Positions 7,603 through 16,386 of a stretch of DNA of 64,000 bases are shown piece by piece. Positions within the stretch are counted from its first letter, which is position 1, and the number at the start of each line of letters is the position of its first letter. This DNA is from Lawsonibacter faecis. GTDB taxonomy: Bacteria; Bacillota; Clostridia; Oscillospirales; Oscillospiraceae. The notes below the pieces were generated by a model that saw nothing but the letters and a program-made list of their open reading frames with translations, had not been told where the DNA came from and ran no database searches. Both the position numbers and the translations under genes were made by a program. Where the stretch lies: the NCBI RefSeq assembly GCF_014287675.1, contig NZ_JACOPQ010000009.1:111994-175993 (forward strand), given 5' to 3'.

Positions 7603-10290
7603 GTGGAGGAGGAACGGCCGGACTCCGACCGGCTGCTGCGGAGCATCCGGCAGGCGGAGAGCCGCCCTGCCGGGAAATTGAAAATATTCTTCGGGTACGC
7701 CGCCGGGGTGGGCAAGACCTACGCCATGCTGGAGGCGGCCCACCGGGCTCTGGCCGCCGGGACCGACGTGGTCTGCGGGTATATCGAGCCTCACACCCGG
7801 CCCGAGACCCTGGCCCTGCTGGACGGACTGGAGCAGCTCCCTCCCAGGCGCGTCCCCTATAAGGGCATGGAACTGCGTGAGTTCGATCTGGACGCCGCCC
7901 TGGTCCGCCGCCCCCAGCTCATACTGGTGGATGAGCTGGCCCACACCAACGCTGAGGGCAGCCGCCACGTGAAGCGCTACCAGGACGTGCAGGAGCTGCT
8001 GCGCTCGGGGATCAGCGTCTATACCACCGTCAACGTTCAGCACCTGGAGAGTCTCAACGACGTGGTGGCCTCCATCACCGGCGTCACGGTGTCGGAGCGC
8101 ATCCCCGACCATGTCTTCGACTCCGCCGACCAGGTGGAGGTGGTGGACCTGGAGCCCGCGGACCTGCTGGAGCGGCTGCGCTTGGGGAAGATCTACCGGG
8201 CCCGGCAGGCCGCCCAGGCCATGGACCACTTTTTTACCGGGAAGAATCTGGCCGCCCTGCGGGAGATCGCCCTGCGCCGCACGGCGGACCGGCTGGAGCG
8301 CGCCCCGGGCGCCGGGGACGGCCCCCGGCCCAAGGCCGGGGAGCACATTCTCATCTGCCTGTCCGCCTCGCCCTCCAACGCCAAGGTGATCCGCACTGCC
8401 GCCCGCATGGCGGAGGCCTTTCACGGGGCCTTCACCGCCCTCTTCGTGGAGACGCCGGGCTTTCCCGCCCTCCGGGAGGAGGACCGCCGGCGGCTGCGTG
8501 CCAACCTCCGCCTTGCGGAGGAACTGGGCGCCCGCATCGCCACCGCGTATGGGGATGACCCCGCCGTCCAGATTGCGGAGTACGCCAAGGTCAGCGGCAT
8601 CTCCAAAATCGTCCTGGGGCGCAGCCCCCAGAAGAAGGGCCTGCTTCCCGCCCCCAAGGCCCTGATCGACCGCCTGGGCGCGCTGGCCCCGGAGCTGGAT
8701 ATCTACATCATCCCCGACCAGCCCCGGCAGGGCGGCGGCCCCAGGCCGCTCCGGCCCGTCCGGGAGCGCTTCTCCTGGCCGGATCTGCTGCGGATGCTGG
8801 GCATTCTGGCCCTCTGCACCGCCGTGGGCTACCTCTTCATGTGGCTGGGCTTCACCACCGCAAACGTGATTATGATCTATATTCTGGGCGTACTGGGGGT
8901 CTCCATGGTCACCTCGGGCCGCAGCTACAGCCTGGCGGCCTCCCTCCTGTCGGTTTTAATCTTCAATTTCTTCTTCACCTTCCCATACTTTACCCTGATG
9001 AGCGACCCCAGCTACATCGCCACCTTCGGCGTCATGTTCCTGGTTGCCCTGCTCAGCAGCTCCCTGACCACCCGAATCAAGCGCCAGGCCATCCAGAGCG
9101 CCAACAAGGCCTACCGCACCGAGGTCCTGCTGGAGACCAGCCGGAAGCTGCAGAAGGCCGAGGGCCTCCGGGCCATCCTGGCCGTCACTGCCGCCCAGCT
9201 GGGCAAGCTGCTGGAACGGGATCTTCTCCTCTACCCTGTCGGTGAGGACGGCGCGCTCCAGTCCCCCCTCGCCTTTCCCGCCGCCCCGGGGGACGACATG
9301 TCCGCCTGCCTCGTCCCCCAGGAGCGGGCGGTGGCAGAGTGGGTCCTCGCCAACAACAAGCACGCCGGCGCCACCACCAACACCCTGCCCAGCGCCCGGT
9401 GCCTCTATATGGCCGTGCGGGGCACCAGCCGGGTCCTGGCCGTGGCGGCCATCTCCCTGGAGGACGGGCAGCGGCCCCCCGACGCCTTTGAGAAGACCCT
9501 GATGGTCGCCATTCTGGACGAGTGCGGCCTGGCCCTGGAGAAGGAGACCATGGCCCGGGCCAAGCAGAAGGTGGAGGAGGCCGCCCGGCAGGAGGCCCTG
9601 CGGGCCAATCTGCTGCGGGCCATCTCCCACGATCTGCGCACCCCCCTCACCAGCATCTCCGGCAACGCCGGCATCCTGCTGGAGAGCGGCGGCGCGCTGG
9701 ACGCGGAGAAGCGCGGCAGTCTCTACCGCTCCATCTATGACGACGCCATGTGGCTTATCGACCTTGTGGAAAACCTGCTCTCCATCACCCGCATTGAGAA
9801 CGGCGCGGTGGGGCTGAGCCTCCAGCCGGAGCTGCTGGAGGAGGTCTTCAACGAGGCCCTCTCCCATCTGGACCGCCACGCCGCCGACCACCGGATTTCC
9901 CTCTCACTGGAGGACGATTTGCTCATGGCGGACATGGACGCCCGGCTCATCGTCCAGGTGGTCATCAACATCGTCAACAACGCCGTCAAATATACGCCCT
10001 CCGGCTCCCGCATCAGCCTCTCCGCCGCCCGGCACGGGGACTTCGTCCATGTGGAGATCGCCGACGACGGCCCCGGCATCCCGGACGAGGCAAAGGCGAA
10101 GCTCTTCGACATGTTCTATACCGCGGACAATCTCCGCGGGGACGGCAGGCGCGGGCTGGGCCTGGGGCTCTCCCTGTGCAAATCCATCATCACGGCCCAC
10201 GGAGGCGTCATCTCCGTGGAGGACAATCGGCCGCGGGGGTCCATTTTCCGCTTCACCCTGCGCGCCTCGGAGGTAATGCCCTATGAATAA
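7603..10290 (+). CDS. kdpD: KdpD, potassium-sensing membrane histidine kinase
   Basis: Sensor kinase controlling kdp expression, 895 residues, a full-length member. The order is: KdpD N-terminal ATP-binding domain with Walker A GYAAGVGKT near residue 30 and the LVDELAHTNAEGSRHVKRYQ signature; universal-stress-like domain (about 245-370); four closely spaced membrane helices (about 390-500); GAF-like domain; HisKA with the phospho-accepting His676 in ISHDLRTPLTS; and HATPase with NIVNNAVKYTP and DDGPGIPDEAK. I chose the GTG at 7603, which has GGGAGG at a good distance; the frame is open further upstream to 7465 but those codons overlap the promoter. The 3' end overlaps kdpE by 8 bases. Confidence 0.95.
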   Translation: MEEERPDSDRLLRSIRQAESRPAGKLKIFFGYAAGVGKTYAMLEAAHRALAAGTDVVCGYIEPHTRPETLALLDGLEQLPPRRVPYKGMELREFDLDAALVRRPQLILVDELAHTNAEGSRHVKRYQDVQELLRSGISVYTTVNVQHLESLNDVVASITGVTVSERIPDHVFDSADQVEVVDLEPADLLERLRLGKIYRARQAAQAMDHFFTGKNLAALREIALRRTADRLERAPGAGDGPRPKAGEHILICLSASPSNAKVIRTAARMAEAFHGAFTALFVETPGFPALREEDRRRLRANLRLAEELGARIATAYGDDPAVQIAEYAKVSGISKIVLGRSPQKKGLLPAPKALIDRLGALAPELDIYIIPDQPRQGGGPRPLRPVRERFSWPDLLRMLGILALCTAVGYLFMWLGFTTANVIMIYILGVLGVSMVTSGRSYSLAASLLSVLIFNFFFTFPYFTLMSDPSYIATFGVMFLVALLSSSLTTRIKRQAIQSANKAYRTEVLLETSRKLQKAEGLRAILAVTAAQLGKLLERDLLLYPVGEDGALQSPLAFPAAPGDDMSACLVPQERAVAEWVLANNKHAGATTNTLPSARCLYMAVRGTSRVLAVAAISLEDGQRPPDAFEKTLMVAILDECGLALEKETMARAKQKVEEAARQEALRANLLRAISHDLRTPLTSISGNAGILLESGGALDAEKRGSLYRSIYDDAMWLIDLVENLLSITRIENGAVGLSLQPELLEEVFNEALSHLDRHAADHRISLSLEDDLLMADMDARLIVQVVINIVNNAVKYTPSGSRISLSAARHGDFVHVEIADDGPGIPDEAKAKLFDMFYTADNLRGDGRRGLGLGLSLCKSIITAHGGVISVEDNRPRGSIFRFTLRASEVMPYE

Positions 10291-11029
10291 ACCGCAGATT
10301 CTGGTTGTGGAGGACGACGCGGCCATCGGCAACCTGATCGCCACCACCCTGGAGACCCAGAACTACCAGTTCCACCGGGCCAACACCGGCGCGGGGGCCG
10401 TGATGGACGCCCTCTCCTACCGCCCGGATGTGATGCTGCTGGATTTGGGCCTGCCGGATATGGACGGCGTGGATATCATCAAAAAGGTCCGGGCCTGGAG
10501 CAATCTGCCCATCATCGTGGTCTCAGCCCGGAGTGAGGACAGCGACAAGGTAGCCGCTCTGGACGCCGGAGCGGACGACTATCTGACCAAGCCCTTCTCC
10601 GTGGACGAGCTGCTGGCCCGCCTGCGGGTGGCCCTGCGCCGGGTGCGGTACGACAGCCGGAAGACCAGCGGGGAGTGCAGCGTCTACGAAAACGGCGGCC
10701 TGCGCGTGGACTACGCCGCGGGCTGCGCCTACCGGGACGGCGAGGAGATCCACCTGACCCCCATCGAGTACAAGCTCCTCTGCCTGCTGGCCAAGAACAC
10801 GGGCAAGGTGCTCACCCACAACTATATTCTCAACGAGATCTGGGGCAGTCCCGCCTCCTCCGACACCCCCTCCCTGCGGGTCTTCATGGCGACGCTCCGC
10901 AAGAAGCTGGAACCGGACACGGCCCGCCCCCAGTATATCCAGACCCACATTGGGGTGGGTTACCGGATGCTCCGCCAGAAGCAGGCGGACGATCTGGAAA
11001 CCGAAAAGAGCGGCGGATCGTCTTTTTAA
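10283..11029 (+). CDS. kdpE: KdpE, OmpR-family response regulator
   Basis: 248 residues. The receiver domain has acidic pocket E10/D11/D12, phospho-acceptor Asp54 (MLLDLGLPDMDG), a conserved Ser in VVSARSED and Lys in YLTKPFSVDELLARL. It is followed by a C-terminal winged-helix DNA-binding domain (LTPIEYKLLCLLAKNTGKVLTH ... GVGYRM). The start overlaps the kdpD stop, so the two are translationally coupled. Its likely targets are the TCTTAAC boxes near 7.4-7.5 kb and the kdpA promoter outside the window. The stop codon lies inside the loop of the terminator at 11004-11049. Confidence 0.95.
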   Translation: MNKPQILVVEDDAAIGNLIATTLETQNYQFHRANTGAGAVMDALSYRPDVMLLDLGLPDMDGVDIIKKVRAWSNLPIIVVSARSEDSDKVAALDAGADDYLTKPFSVDELLARLRVALRRVRYDSRKTSGECSVYENGGLRVDYAAGCAYRDGEEIHLTPIEYKLLCLLAKNTGKVLTHNYILNEIWGSPASSDTPSLRVFMATLRKKLEPDTARPQYIQTHIGVGYRMLRQKQADDLETEKSGGSSF

Positions 11030-11049
11030 AGCCGATCCGCCGCTCTTTT
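11004..11049 (+). terminator. Terminator overlapping the kdpE stop codon
   Basis: A 17-bp stem (AAAAGAGCGGCGGATCG / CGATCCGCCGCTCTTTT) whose loop holds the kdpE TAA. It ends with TTTT, so termination occurs almost on the stop codon. Confidence 0.85.
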
Positions 11050-11082
11050 CGGATATTGCCCCTACCATTGCGCCGCATCGTC

Positions 11083-11091
11083 TGATATAAT
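11083..11091 (+). promoter_or_regulatory. Promoter of the lipoprotein / hybrid kinase operon
   Basis: Extended -10 TGATATAAT, with TATAAT at 11086-11091. No consensus -35 is seen at 17 bp. It lies 40 bases upstream of the lipoprotein ATG. Confidence 0.55.
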
Positions 11092-11131
11092 ATCTCAAAT
11101 AGAGAGTTTGCTGCCTTGGGAGGCGTTTTGC

Positions 11132-12406
11132 ATGGGTTTGGGCGTAAAGAGGGGTGTTTGCGCGGTTATTCTGTCGTTTTTACTGGTTCTGAGCGGATGC
11201 GGCAGCAAAAATGAGGTATTTAACTACGAGGGGCAGCGCGAGCCTGCCCAAACGCTCTCCTTTTTCGGCAACAAGTACGAGAGTGAAAACGTCACGGTGA
11301 TTGAGGAGATTCTGACCGCCTTTATGTTGGAGCACCCCGACACCCGCATATCTTACGAGAGCCTCAAGGGCGCCGCCTACTACGAGGCGCTGGAGAAGCG
11401 GATGGCCTCCGGCCAGATTGACGACGTATTTATGGTCAACCACGACACGGCGCTGTCCTTCTCCCAGGCGGGACGACTGGCGGATTTGTCCGGCCTGGAG
11501 GCCATCGGTAGCTTCTCCGACCTGATGCTGAGCCAGATGACTGAGCCGGACGGGAGCATCTGCTGGGTGCCCACCACCATCTCGGCCTTCGGCCTCTACT
11601 GCAATTTGGATCTGCTCAAGGCCCACGGGCGGGAGGTCCCCGCAAATCTGGCGGAGTGGCGGGAGACCTGCGACTACTTCGTCGCCCGGGGCATTACGCC
11701 CATCATTGCCAACAACGACATTTCCCTCAAGACCCTGTCCATCGCCAAGGGCTTTTACGCCCTCTACCGGGACGGCGCCCAGCAGGAGGCCTTCGAGCGC
11801 ATCAACCGCGGCGAGGAGGCCCTCAGCGGCTACCTGTCCTCCGGCTTTGCCCTGGCGGAGGAGTTTTGCACACTGGGCTACATCGATGGGGAAAAGGCCC
11901 TCGCCACACAAAAGACCTCTGACGACTTGGCCCAGTTCGCCCTGGGGGAGTCCCCCTTTATGCTGACCGGGGCCTGGGCGGCGGACAGAGTGGCCGCGCT
12001 GGAGCCGGACTTCGCCTTTGAGGTGACGCCCTACCCCGTGCTGGAGGACGGCGCTGTGCTGGTGGTGAACCCCGACACCCGGCTGAGCGTGAGCGCGGAC
12101 AGCCCCCACGCCGGGGCGGCGCTGGAGTTTGTCGCCTGCTTCCTGCAGGAGGACCACATCCGTAAATTTGCCGACAACCAGTGCTCCTTCAGCCCCCTGG
12201 CGGACGCCGCCGCCCCCGCCTGCCGGGAAATTTTGCCTCTGGCGGAGAGCTACCGGACCGAGACGGCGGTCATCGGCGCGGACAGCCTGCTGGACTTCCC
12301 CGTCTGGGATCTGACGGCGGAGGCCTCCCGGCGCATCCTGGCCGGGGAGGAGCTGGACGCGGTGATGGGCTGGCTGGACGAACAGGTTAGGGAGGCGGTC
12401 GGATGA
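11132..12406 (+). CDS. Extracellular solute-binding lipoprotein, probable sensory partner of the next kinase
   Basis: 424 residues, family 1 (carbohydrate-type) solute-binding protein. A signal peptide with lipobox LVLSGC gives Cys23 as the lipidated residue. The body has the usual two-lobe pattern (VTVIEEILTAFMLEHPDTRISYES ... GALEFVACFLQ). The ATG at 11132 has GGGAGG 8 bases upstream; the TTG 24 bases earlier lacks a site. No permease or ATPase follows; instead the stop overlaps the start of a hybrid histidine kinase. That arrangement suggests that the protein presents a ligand to the kinase rather than to a transporter, which is inference. The ligand is unknown. Confidence 0.85.
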   Translation: MGLGVKRGVCAVILSFLLVLSGCGSKNEVFNYEGQREPAQTLSFFGNKYESENVTVIEEILTAFMLEHPDTRISYESLKGAAYYEALEKRMASGQIDDVFMVNHDTALSFSQAGRLADLSGLEAIGSFSDLMLSQMTEPDGSICWVPTTISAFGLYCNLDLLKAHGREVPANLAEWRETCDYFVARGITPIIANNDISLKTLSIAKGFYALYRDGAQQEAFERINRGEEALSGYLSSGFALAEEFCTLGYIDGEKALATQKTSDDLAQFALGESPFMLTGAWAADRVAALEPDFAFEVTPYPVLEDGAVLVVNPDTRLSVSADSPHAGAALEFVACFLQEDHIRKFADNQCSFSPLADAAAPACREILPLAESYRTETAVIGADSLLDFPVWDLTAEASRRILAGEELDAVMGWLDEQVREAVG

Positions 12407-15354
12407 AACGGAACAAATACGGTCTCGTCCTGGCGGCCGCGGCGCTTGCAGTGCTGGTCTGCCTGGGCTCCTGGCGCTTCATCAGCGACGTCAGCACCCA
12501 GCTCTGGCAGAACTCGGTCAGCACCATCACCGAGAGCACCCAGCAGGGGGCAAACGCCCTGCGGATGCAGCTGCGGGGCGATTTTGAAATTCTGCGCCGT
12601 ATCGGCGGGCGTATCGGCACCGTCTCCACAGCCCAGGTGGGGCAGATGGAGGACACGCTGCAGCTCTACGGCACCATTGAGCCCAGCATGTCGGTGTACC
12701 CGGCCTCCGGCGGGGTACTCAGCGGCATGGCGGAGCACGATCAGTGCGTCGCTGAGGCGCTGCGTGCGTCCCCCGGCGGGGAGGGCCTGCTGGCCCCGCA
12801 TATCAGCAGCGTGACGGGGAAAAACGTCTTCAACAGCTATGTGAAGGCATCCTTTGCCGACGGCGTGGACTGCTACGTGGTGAAGGAGTACGGCGTGGAT
12901 GAGACAGCCGACCAGTTCACCCTCTCCTTCTACAACAACACCGGCTTTTCCTATCTGGTGGACGCGGCCGGGGAGATACTCGTCCGCTCGTCCCATGTGA
13001 ACAGCAACAAGACCCTTCAAAACCTCTTCGAGATGCTCCCCCTGGCGGAGAACGACCCGGCGGTGTTGGAGCAGTTCCGGCAGTCCCTCCGGGACTCCAG
13101 AACCGGCTGGGCCCGCTTCCAGTACAGCGGGGAGCCCACCGTCTTCTGCTACACGCCGCTGATGGCGGAGTCGGACTGGTATCTGGTCTCCATCGTGCCG
13201 GAATCGGTTATCACCGCCCAGACCCGGCACATTCTGCTTCAGGCCCTGCTGCTGCTGGGCACGGTCCTGCTCGGAATTGGGATGATTCTGACCGTTTACC
13301 TCCGAAGCGTCCGCAAAAACCGCAGGAAGCTGGAAAATCAGGCCGCCTTCATCACCCATCTCTATAACTCCGTCCCCGAGGGTATTGCGCTCATCACCGT
13401 GGAGGAGCCCTACCGCATTGTGCAGCTCAACCGTGAGGGCCTCCGGCTGCTGGGCAGCCCCGGAGCCGACGAGACAGGCGCGCCGCAGATCCCGGAGGGC
13501 ATCTCCCTGGACCCCGCGGAGCGGGAGGATGCCTGGGCGCAGTTTCGTGCCGCCGCGGCCGACGGCGGCAAGCACTCCATCGTCAACAGGGTCCTCCGGG
13601 CGGACGGGAGCTGCTTCTGGGTCTCCGGCATTGTGGAGCGCATTACCGACATGGACGGCGCGCCCATCCTCATCGCCACCTTCCAGGACGTCACTCTGGA
13701 AAAGCTGGCCGAGGAGGAGCGGGAGCGGGAAAAGCTGATGGAGCGCCGCTCCCTCATCAGCGCCATCTCCAGCGCCTATCCCATGATTATGAGCCTGAAC
13801 CTCACCCAGGACGAGCTGAACATCCTCTACTCCTCCCCGGCCACACGCATGGACCGGCTGGACGTACATACCTGCACGGACGCTTTCCGCTCCTATGAGG
13901 CGGTGCTCCACCCGGACGCCCTGCCGGAGTACCAGGAGCGCTTTTCGCCCCAGCGGATGCTGCAGAGGCTCCGGACCGAGCCCGGTGAGATCTTCCTGGA
14001 AGCCCGGGCGCGGCTCAGCGACGGCGCGTATCACTGGGTCTCGGTACAGATTCTCTCGGTGGAAAACCCCTTTTCGGAGGACTGCACCGCCATTCTCCTG
14101 GCCCGGTGCGTGGATGAGCAGAAGCACGACGAGGCTCAGCGCCGCCAGGCGCTCCAGACCGCCCTGGACGCGGCCAACGCCGCCAGCCAGGCCAAGGGGC
14201 AGTTTCTCTCCAATATGTCCCACGATATCCGCACCCCCCTCAACGCCATTCTCGGCATGACCGCCATTGCCGAAAACCACCTGACCGAACCGAAGCGGCT
14301 GGCGGACTGCCTGCGGAAAATCGAGCTCTCCGGCACCCATCTGCTCAGCCTCGTCAACGACGTGCTGGATATGTCCAAAATCGAGAGCGGCAAACTCTCT
14401 CTGAGCGAGGAGCCTCTCCGGCTCTCCGCGCTTTTTGCCGACGTTGTGGAGCTTGTCGCGCCTCAGGCCAGGGACGGCGGACTGACGCTGGAGACGGCTC
14501 CGGTCCTTCTGAAGGACGAGCGCGTGATGGGCGACCCGCTGCGCATCCGGCAGGTTCTGCTCAACGTCATCAGCAACGCGGTCAAGTATACGCCCCAGGG
14601 CGGCACGGTCCGCCTGGAACTCACGCAGGCGCAGTCCCTCCGCGAGGGGTACGGCAGCTACCGCTTCCGCTGCGCCGACACGGGCATCGGCATGGAGCCG
14701 GAATTTCTGGATAAGCTCTTCCTCCCCTTCGAGCGCAGCCAGAGCTCCACCGCCAGCAAAATCACCGGCACCGGGCTGGGGATGGCGATTACCAAGAACA
14801 TCCTGGACATGATGGGCGGGACCATACGGGTGGAGAGCGCGCCGGGGGTCGGCTCCACTTTTACCGTCACGCTGCCGCTCAGGCTCCAGCCCCCCGCAGC
14901 CGCACAGGAGAGCGCGGCCCCCGCCGCGGCAGCGGCGACCCGGCCGGACGAGACGCCGGACCTGCATGGGAAGCGGCTCCTGTTGGTGGAGGACAACGCC
15001 CTCAACCTGGAGATCGCCCGGGAGCTGATCGGCCTGACAGGCATTGAAATCGACGAGGCCCGGGACGGCGCGGAGGGCGTCCGCACAGTGGCGGACGCCC
15101 CTCCGGGGCACTACGATCTGGTGCTGATGGACGTGCAGATGCCCGTCATGGACGGCTACGAGGCCACCCGGCAGATCCGCCGGCTGGACCGGCCCGGCGT
15201 CCTGACTCTCCCCATCATCGCCATGACCGCCAACGCCTTCTCCGAGGATATCGAAGCCGCGCGGCGCTCCGGGATGAACGGACACATCTCAAAACCCATC
15301 GACCTGGGCGTGGTCCACAGGGTCCTCCGCCGGTGGCTGCTCGGCGAGACGTAA
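12403..15354 (+). CDS. Membrane hybrid sensor histidine kinase (extracellular sensor, PAS, HisKA, HATPase, REC)
   Basis: 983 residues. Membrane helix near residues 6-28, a large extracellular sensor region (about 30-280), a second helix (about 285-307), PAS domain(s) (about 320-570), HisKA with His607 in SNMSHDIRTPLNAILGMT, HATPase with VISNAVKYTPQGG and a C-terminal receiver with Asp910 (LVLMDVQMPVMDGYEA). No DNA-binding output domain is present, so signal must pass to another protein, to an Hpt protein, or act in phosphatase mode. The ATG overlaps the lipoprotein stop (ATGA). A strong hairpin follows. The same lipoprotein-plus-hybrid-kinase pairing is common in gut Clostridia. Confidence 0.92.
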   Translation: MKRNKYGLVLAAAALAVLVCLGSWRFISDVSTQLWQNSVSTITESTQQGANALRMQLRGDFEILRRIGGRIGTVSTAQVGQMEDTLQLYGTIEPSMSVYPASGGVLSGMAEHDQCVAEALRASPGGEGLLAPHISSVTGKNVFNSYVKASFADGVDCYVVKEYGVDETADQFTLSFYNNTGFSYLVDAAGEILVRSSHVNSNKTLQNLFEMLPLAENDPAVLEQFRQSLRDSRTGWARFQYSGEPTVFCYTPLMAESDWYLVSIVPESVITAQTRHILLQALLLLGTVLLGIGMILTVYLRSVRKNRRKLENQAAFITHLYNSVPEGIALITVEEPYRIVQLNREGLRLLGSPGADETGAPQIPEGISLDPAEREDAWAQFRAAAADGGKHSIVNRVLRADGSCFWVSGIVERITDMDGAPILIATFQDVTLEKLAEEEREREKLMERRSLISAISSAYPMIMSLNLTQDELNILYSSPATRMDRLDVHTCTDAFRSYEAVLHPDALPEYQERFSPQRMLQRLRTEPGEIFLEARARLSDGAYHWVSVQILSVENPFSEDCTAILLARCVDEQKHDEAQRRQALQTALDAANAASQAKGQFLSNMSHDIRTPLNAILGMTAIAENHLTEPKRLADCLRKIELSGTHLLSLVNDVLDMSKIESGKLSLSEEPLRLSALFADVVELVAPQARDGGLTLETAPVLLKDERVMGDPLRIRQVLLNVISNAVKYTPQGGTVRLELTQAQSLREGYGSYRFRCADTGIGMEPEFLDKLFLPFERSQSSTASKITGTGLGMAITKNILDMMGGTIRVESAPGVGSTFTVTLPLRLQPPAAAQESAAPAAAAATRPDETPDLHGKRLLLVEDNALNLEIARELIGLTGIEIDEARDGAEGVRTVADAPPGHYDLVLMDVQMPVMDGYEATRQIRRLDRPGVLTLPIIAMTANAFSEDIEAARRSGMNGHISKPIDLGVVHRVLRRWLLGET

Positions 15355-15360
15355 TTTACA

Positions 15361-15398
15361 CGGAAGGGGCGCGGCTCAGGGGAGCCGCGCCCCTTCCG
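15361..15398 (+). terminator. Hairpin after hybrid kinase gene
   Basis: A 17-bp perfect stem (CGGAAGGGGCGCGGCTC / GAGCCGCGCCCCTTCCG) with a 4-base loop, 6 bases after the stop. No U tract follows, so it may act mainly as a 3' stabilising hairpin. Confidence 0.65.
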
Positions 15399-15429
15399 CT
15401 TCGAGTCCATGCGGTCTTACGAAATACGG

Positions 15430-15459
15430 TTGACGGGCTTCACCGCCTTCTGCTATACT
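15430..15459 (+). promoter_or_regulatory. Strong promoter of the PIG-L / peptide ABC operon
   Basis: TTGACG at 15430-15435, an 18-bp spacer, then TGC-TATACT with the -10 at 15454-15459. Transcription should start near 15466, giving a leader of about 150 bases before the first gene. Confidence 0.75.
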
Positions 15460-15465
15460 GGTTTC

Positions 15466-15595
15466 AATGAGGAGCCAAGCGGCTTCCGGCGGCCCAGAAG
15501 GGCCGGAGTGCAGTCCATTTCCCGGTTAGCCGCGCAGCAAAGGCTGCGCATCATACCTGAAGGTGTGCCGTATGGGGTACGCCTTCTTTTTTTAT
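15466..15595 (+). promoter_or_regulatory. Structured 5' leader with intrinsic terminator (candidate riboswitch or attenuator)
   Basis: The leader folds into several hairpins. GCGGC (15479-15483) can pair with GCCGC (15529-15533) to enclose a GGCCC/GGGCC hairpin (15491-15504). A perfect GCGCAGC-aaag-GCTGCGC hairpin (15532-15549) competes for two of the GCCGC bases. A final hairpin (15560-15585, AAGGTGTGCC / GGTACGCCTT) is followed by seven T (15587-15593), which is a terminator placed before the first gene's ribosome site. I do not recognise a known riboswitch class. Overlapping pairings plus a terminator are typical of ligand-controlled leaders. Confidence 0.55.
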
Positions 15596-15617
15596 GACAT
15601 GCAGGAGGGACGATCTT

Positions 15618-16361
15618 ATGGACGGAAAACGGATTTTACTGCTGGGAGCCTACAGCATGGAGGTCGTGGAGTGCGGCGGGGTGCTGTGCAAAAACGCCAG
15701 GGCCGGCGGCGTCTCCCACGCCGCCATTCTATTTGCCGGAGAGCAGATGCGCCGGGACTTGAGCCGTTGCGCGGATATTCTGGGCGTGAGCCTGGAGTTT
15801 CTGGACATGGATGCCGGGACGGTCCTCCCCACCCGGGAGGAAAAGCTCAGGCTGGTTGAAACCATTCGCCGGTTCCGCCCGGACATCATACTCACCCAGG
15901 ACCCCGACCACTGTGCGGGCGACCTGGACCCGGGCCGCAGGCCGGTGATGTCCCTGGTGCTGGAGGCCGTGGCCCTCGCAGGCCGCCCCTACGCCCTGGA
16001 CGAGCTGTCCGGCCTGGAGCCCTGCCCCTGCCCCGCCATCTACTACATCACCCCCGACCACCCCAACTGCCTGGTGGACATCCAAGACGTCTGGGTTGAG
16101 AAATGCGCCGCCATGGATGCGCTGGAGACCCAGCTCATCCACTTCGGCGGCCCCTGCTCTCCGGAGGAGGAGGCCCTCCGTGCCCGGCTGGTGCCGGGCT
16201 GGGCGGAGCTGTCCACACCTCTGGAGCGGGGCCGGGCCTGGAAGCGGGCCATGGATCTGGCCTACTACCTGTACCCCGGCGCCACCGGCCACCACCGCAC
16301 CACCCTGGCGGAGCAGTACCGCCGGGAGGGCTGCTTCGAGCTGGACCGGCTCCCGGTATGA
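15618..16361 (+). CDS. PIG-L (LmbE)-like protein with degenerate metal site
   Basis: 247 residues with the overall PIG-L deacetylase pattern: an N-terminal Rossmann-like strand ILLLGA, then VECGGVLCKNA, a middle PDIILTQDPDHCAGDLDPGRRPVM and a C-terminal helical end ATGHHRTTLAEQY. In active family members the first loop is AHPDD (zinc His and Asp) and the second contains HxxH-type ligands. Here the first loop reads AYSMEV and the second CAGDLDPGR, so the usual zinc ligands appear absent. It may be a non-enzymatic or altered-metal variant. The ATG at 15618 has GCAGGAGG nearby; the ORF extends 24 bases further upstream without a site. It is first in the operon with a peptide-type ABC transporter. 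Confidence 0.75.
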   Translation: MDGKRILLLGAYSMEVVECGGVLCKNARAGGVSHAAILFAGEQMRRDLSRCADILGVSLEFLDMDAGTVLPTREEKLRLVETIRRFRPDIILTQDPDHCAGDLDPGRRPVMSLVLEAVALAGRPYALDELSGLEPCPCPAIYYITPDHPNCLVDIQDVWVEKCAAMDALETQLIHFGGPCSPEEEALRARLVPGWAELSTPLERGRAWKRAMDLAYYLYPGATGHHRTTLAEQYRREGCFELDRLPV

Positions 16362-16386
16362 CCAAACACAACTTAGGAGGATTTTT

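Noticed and set aside
12250..15285. A 1011-codon minus-strand frame over the hybrid kinase
   Set aside because: Shadow frame with low-complexity composition; the plus-strand kinase motifs are intact.
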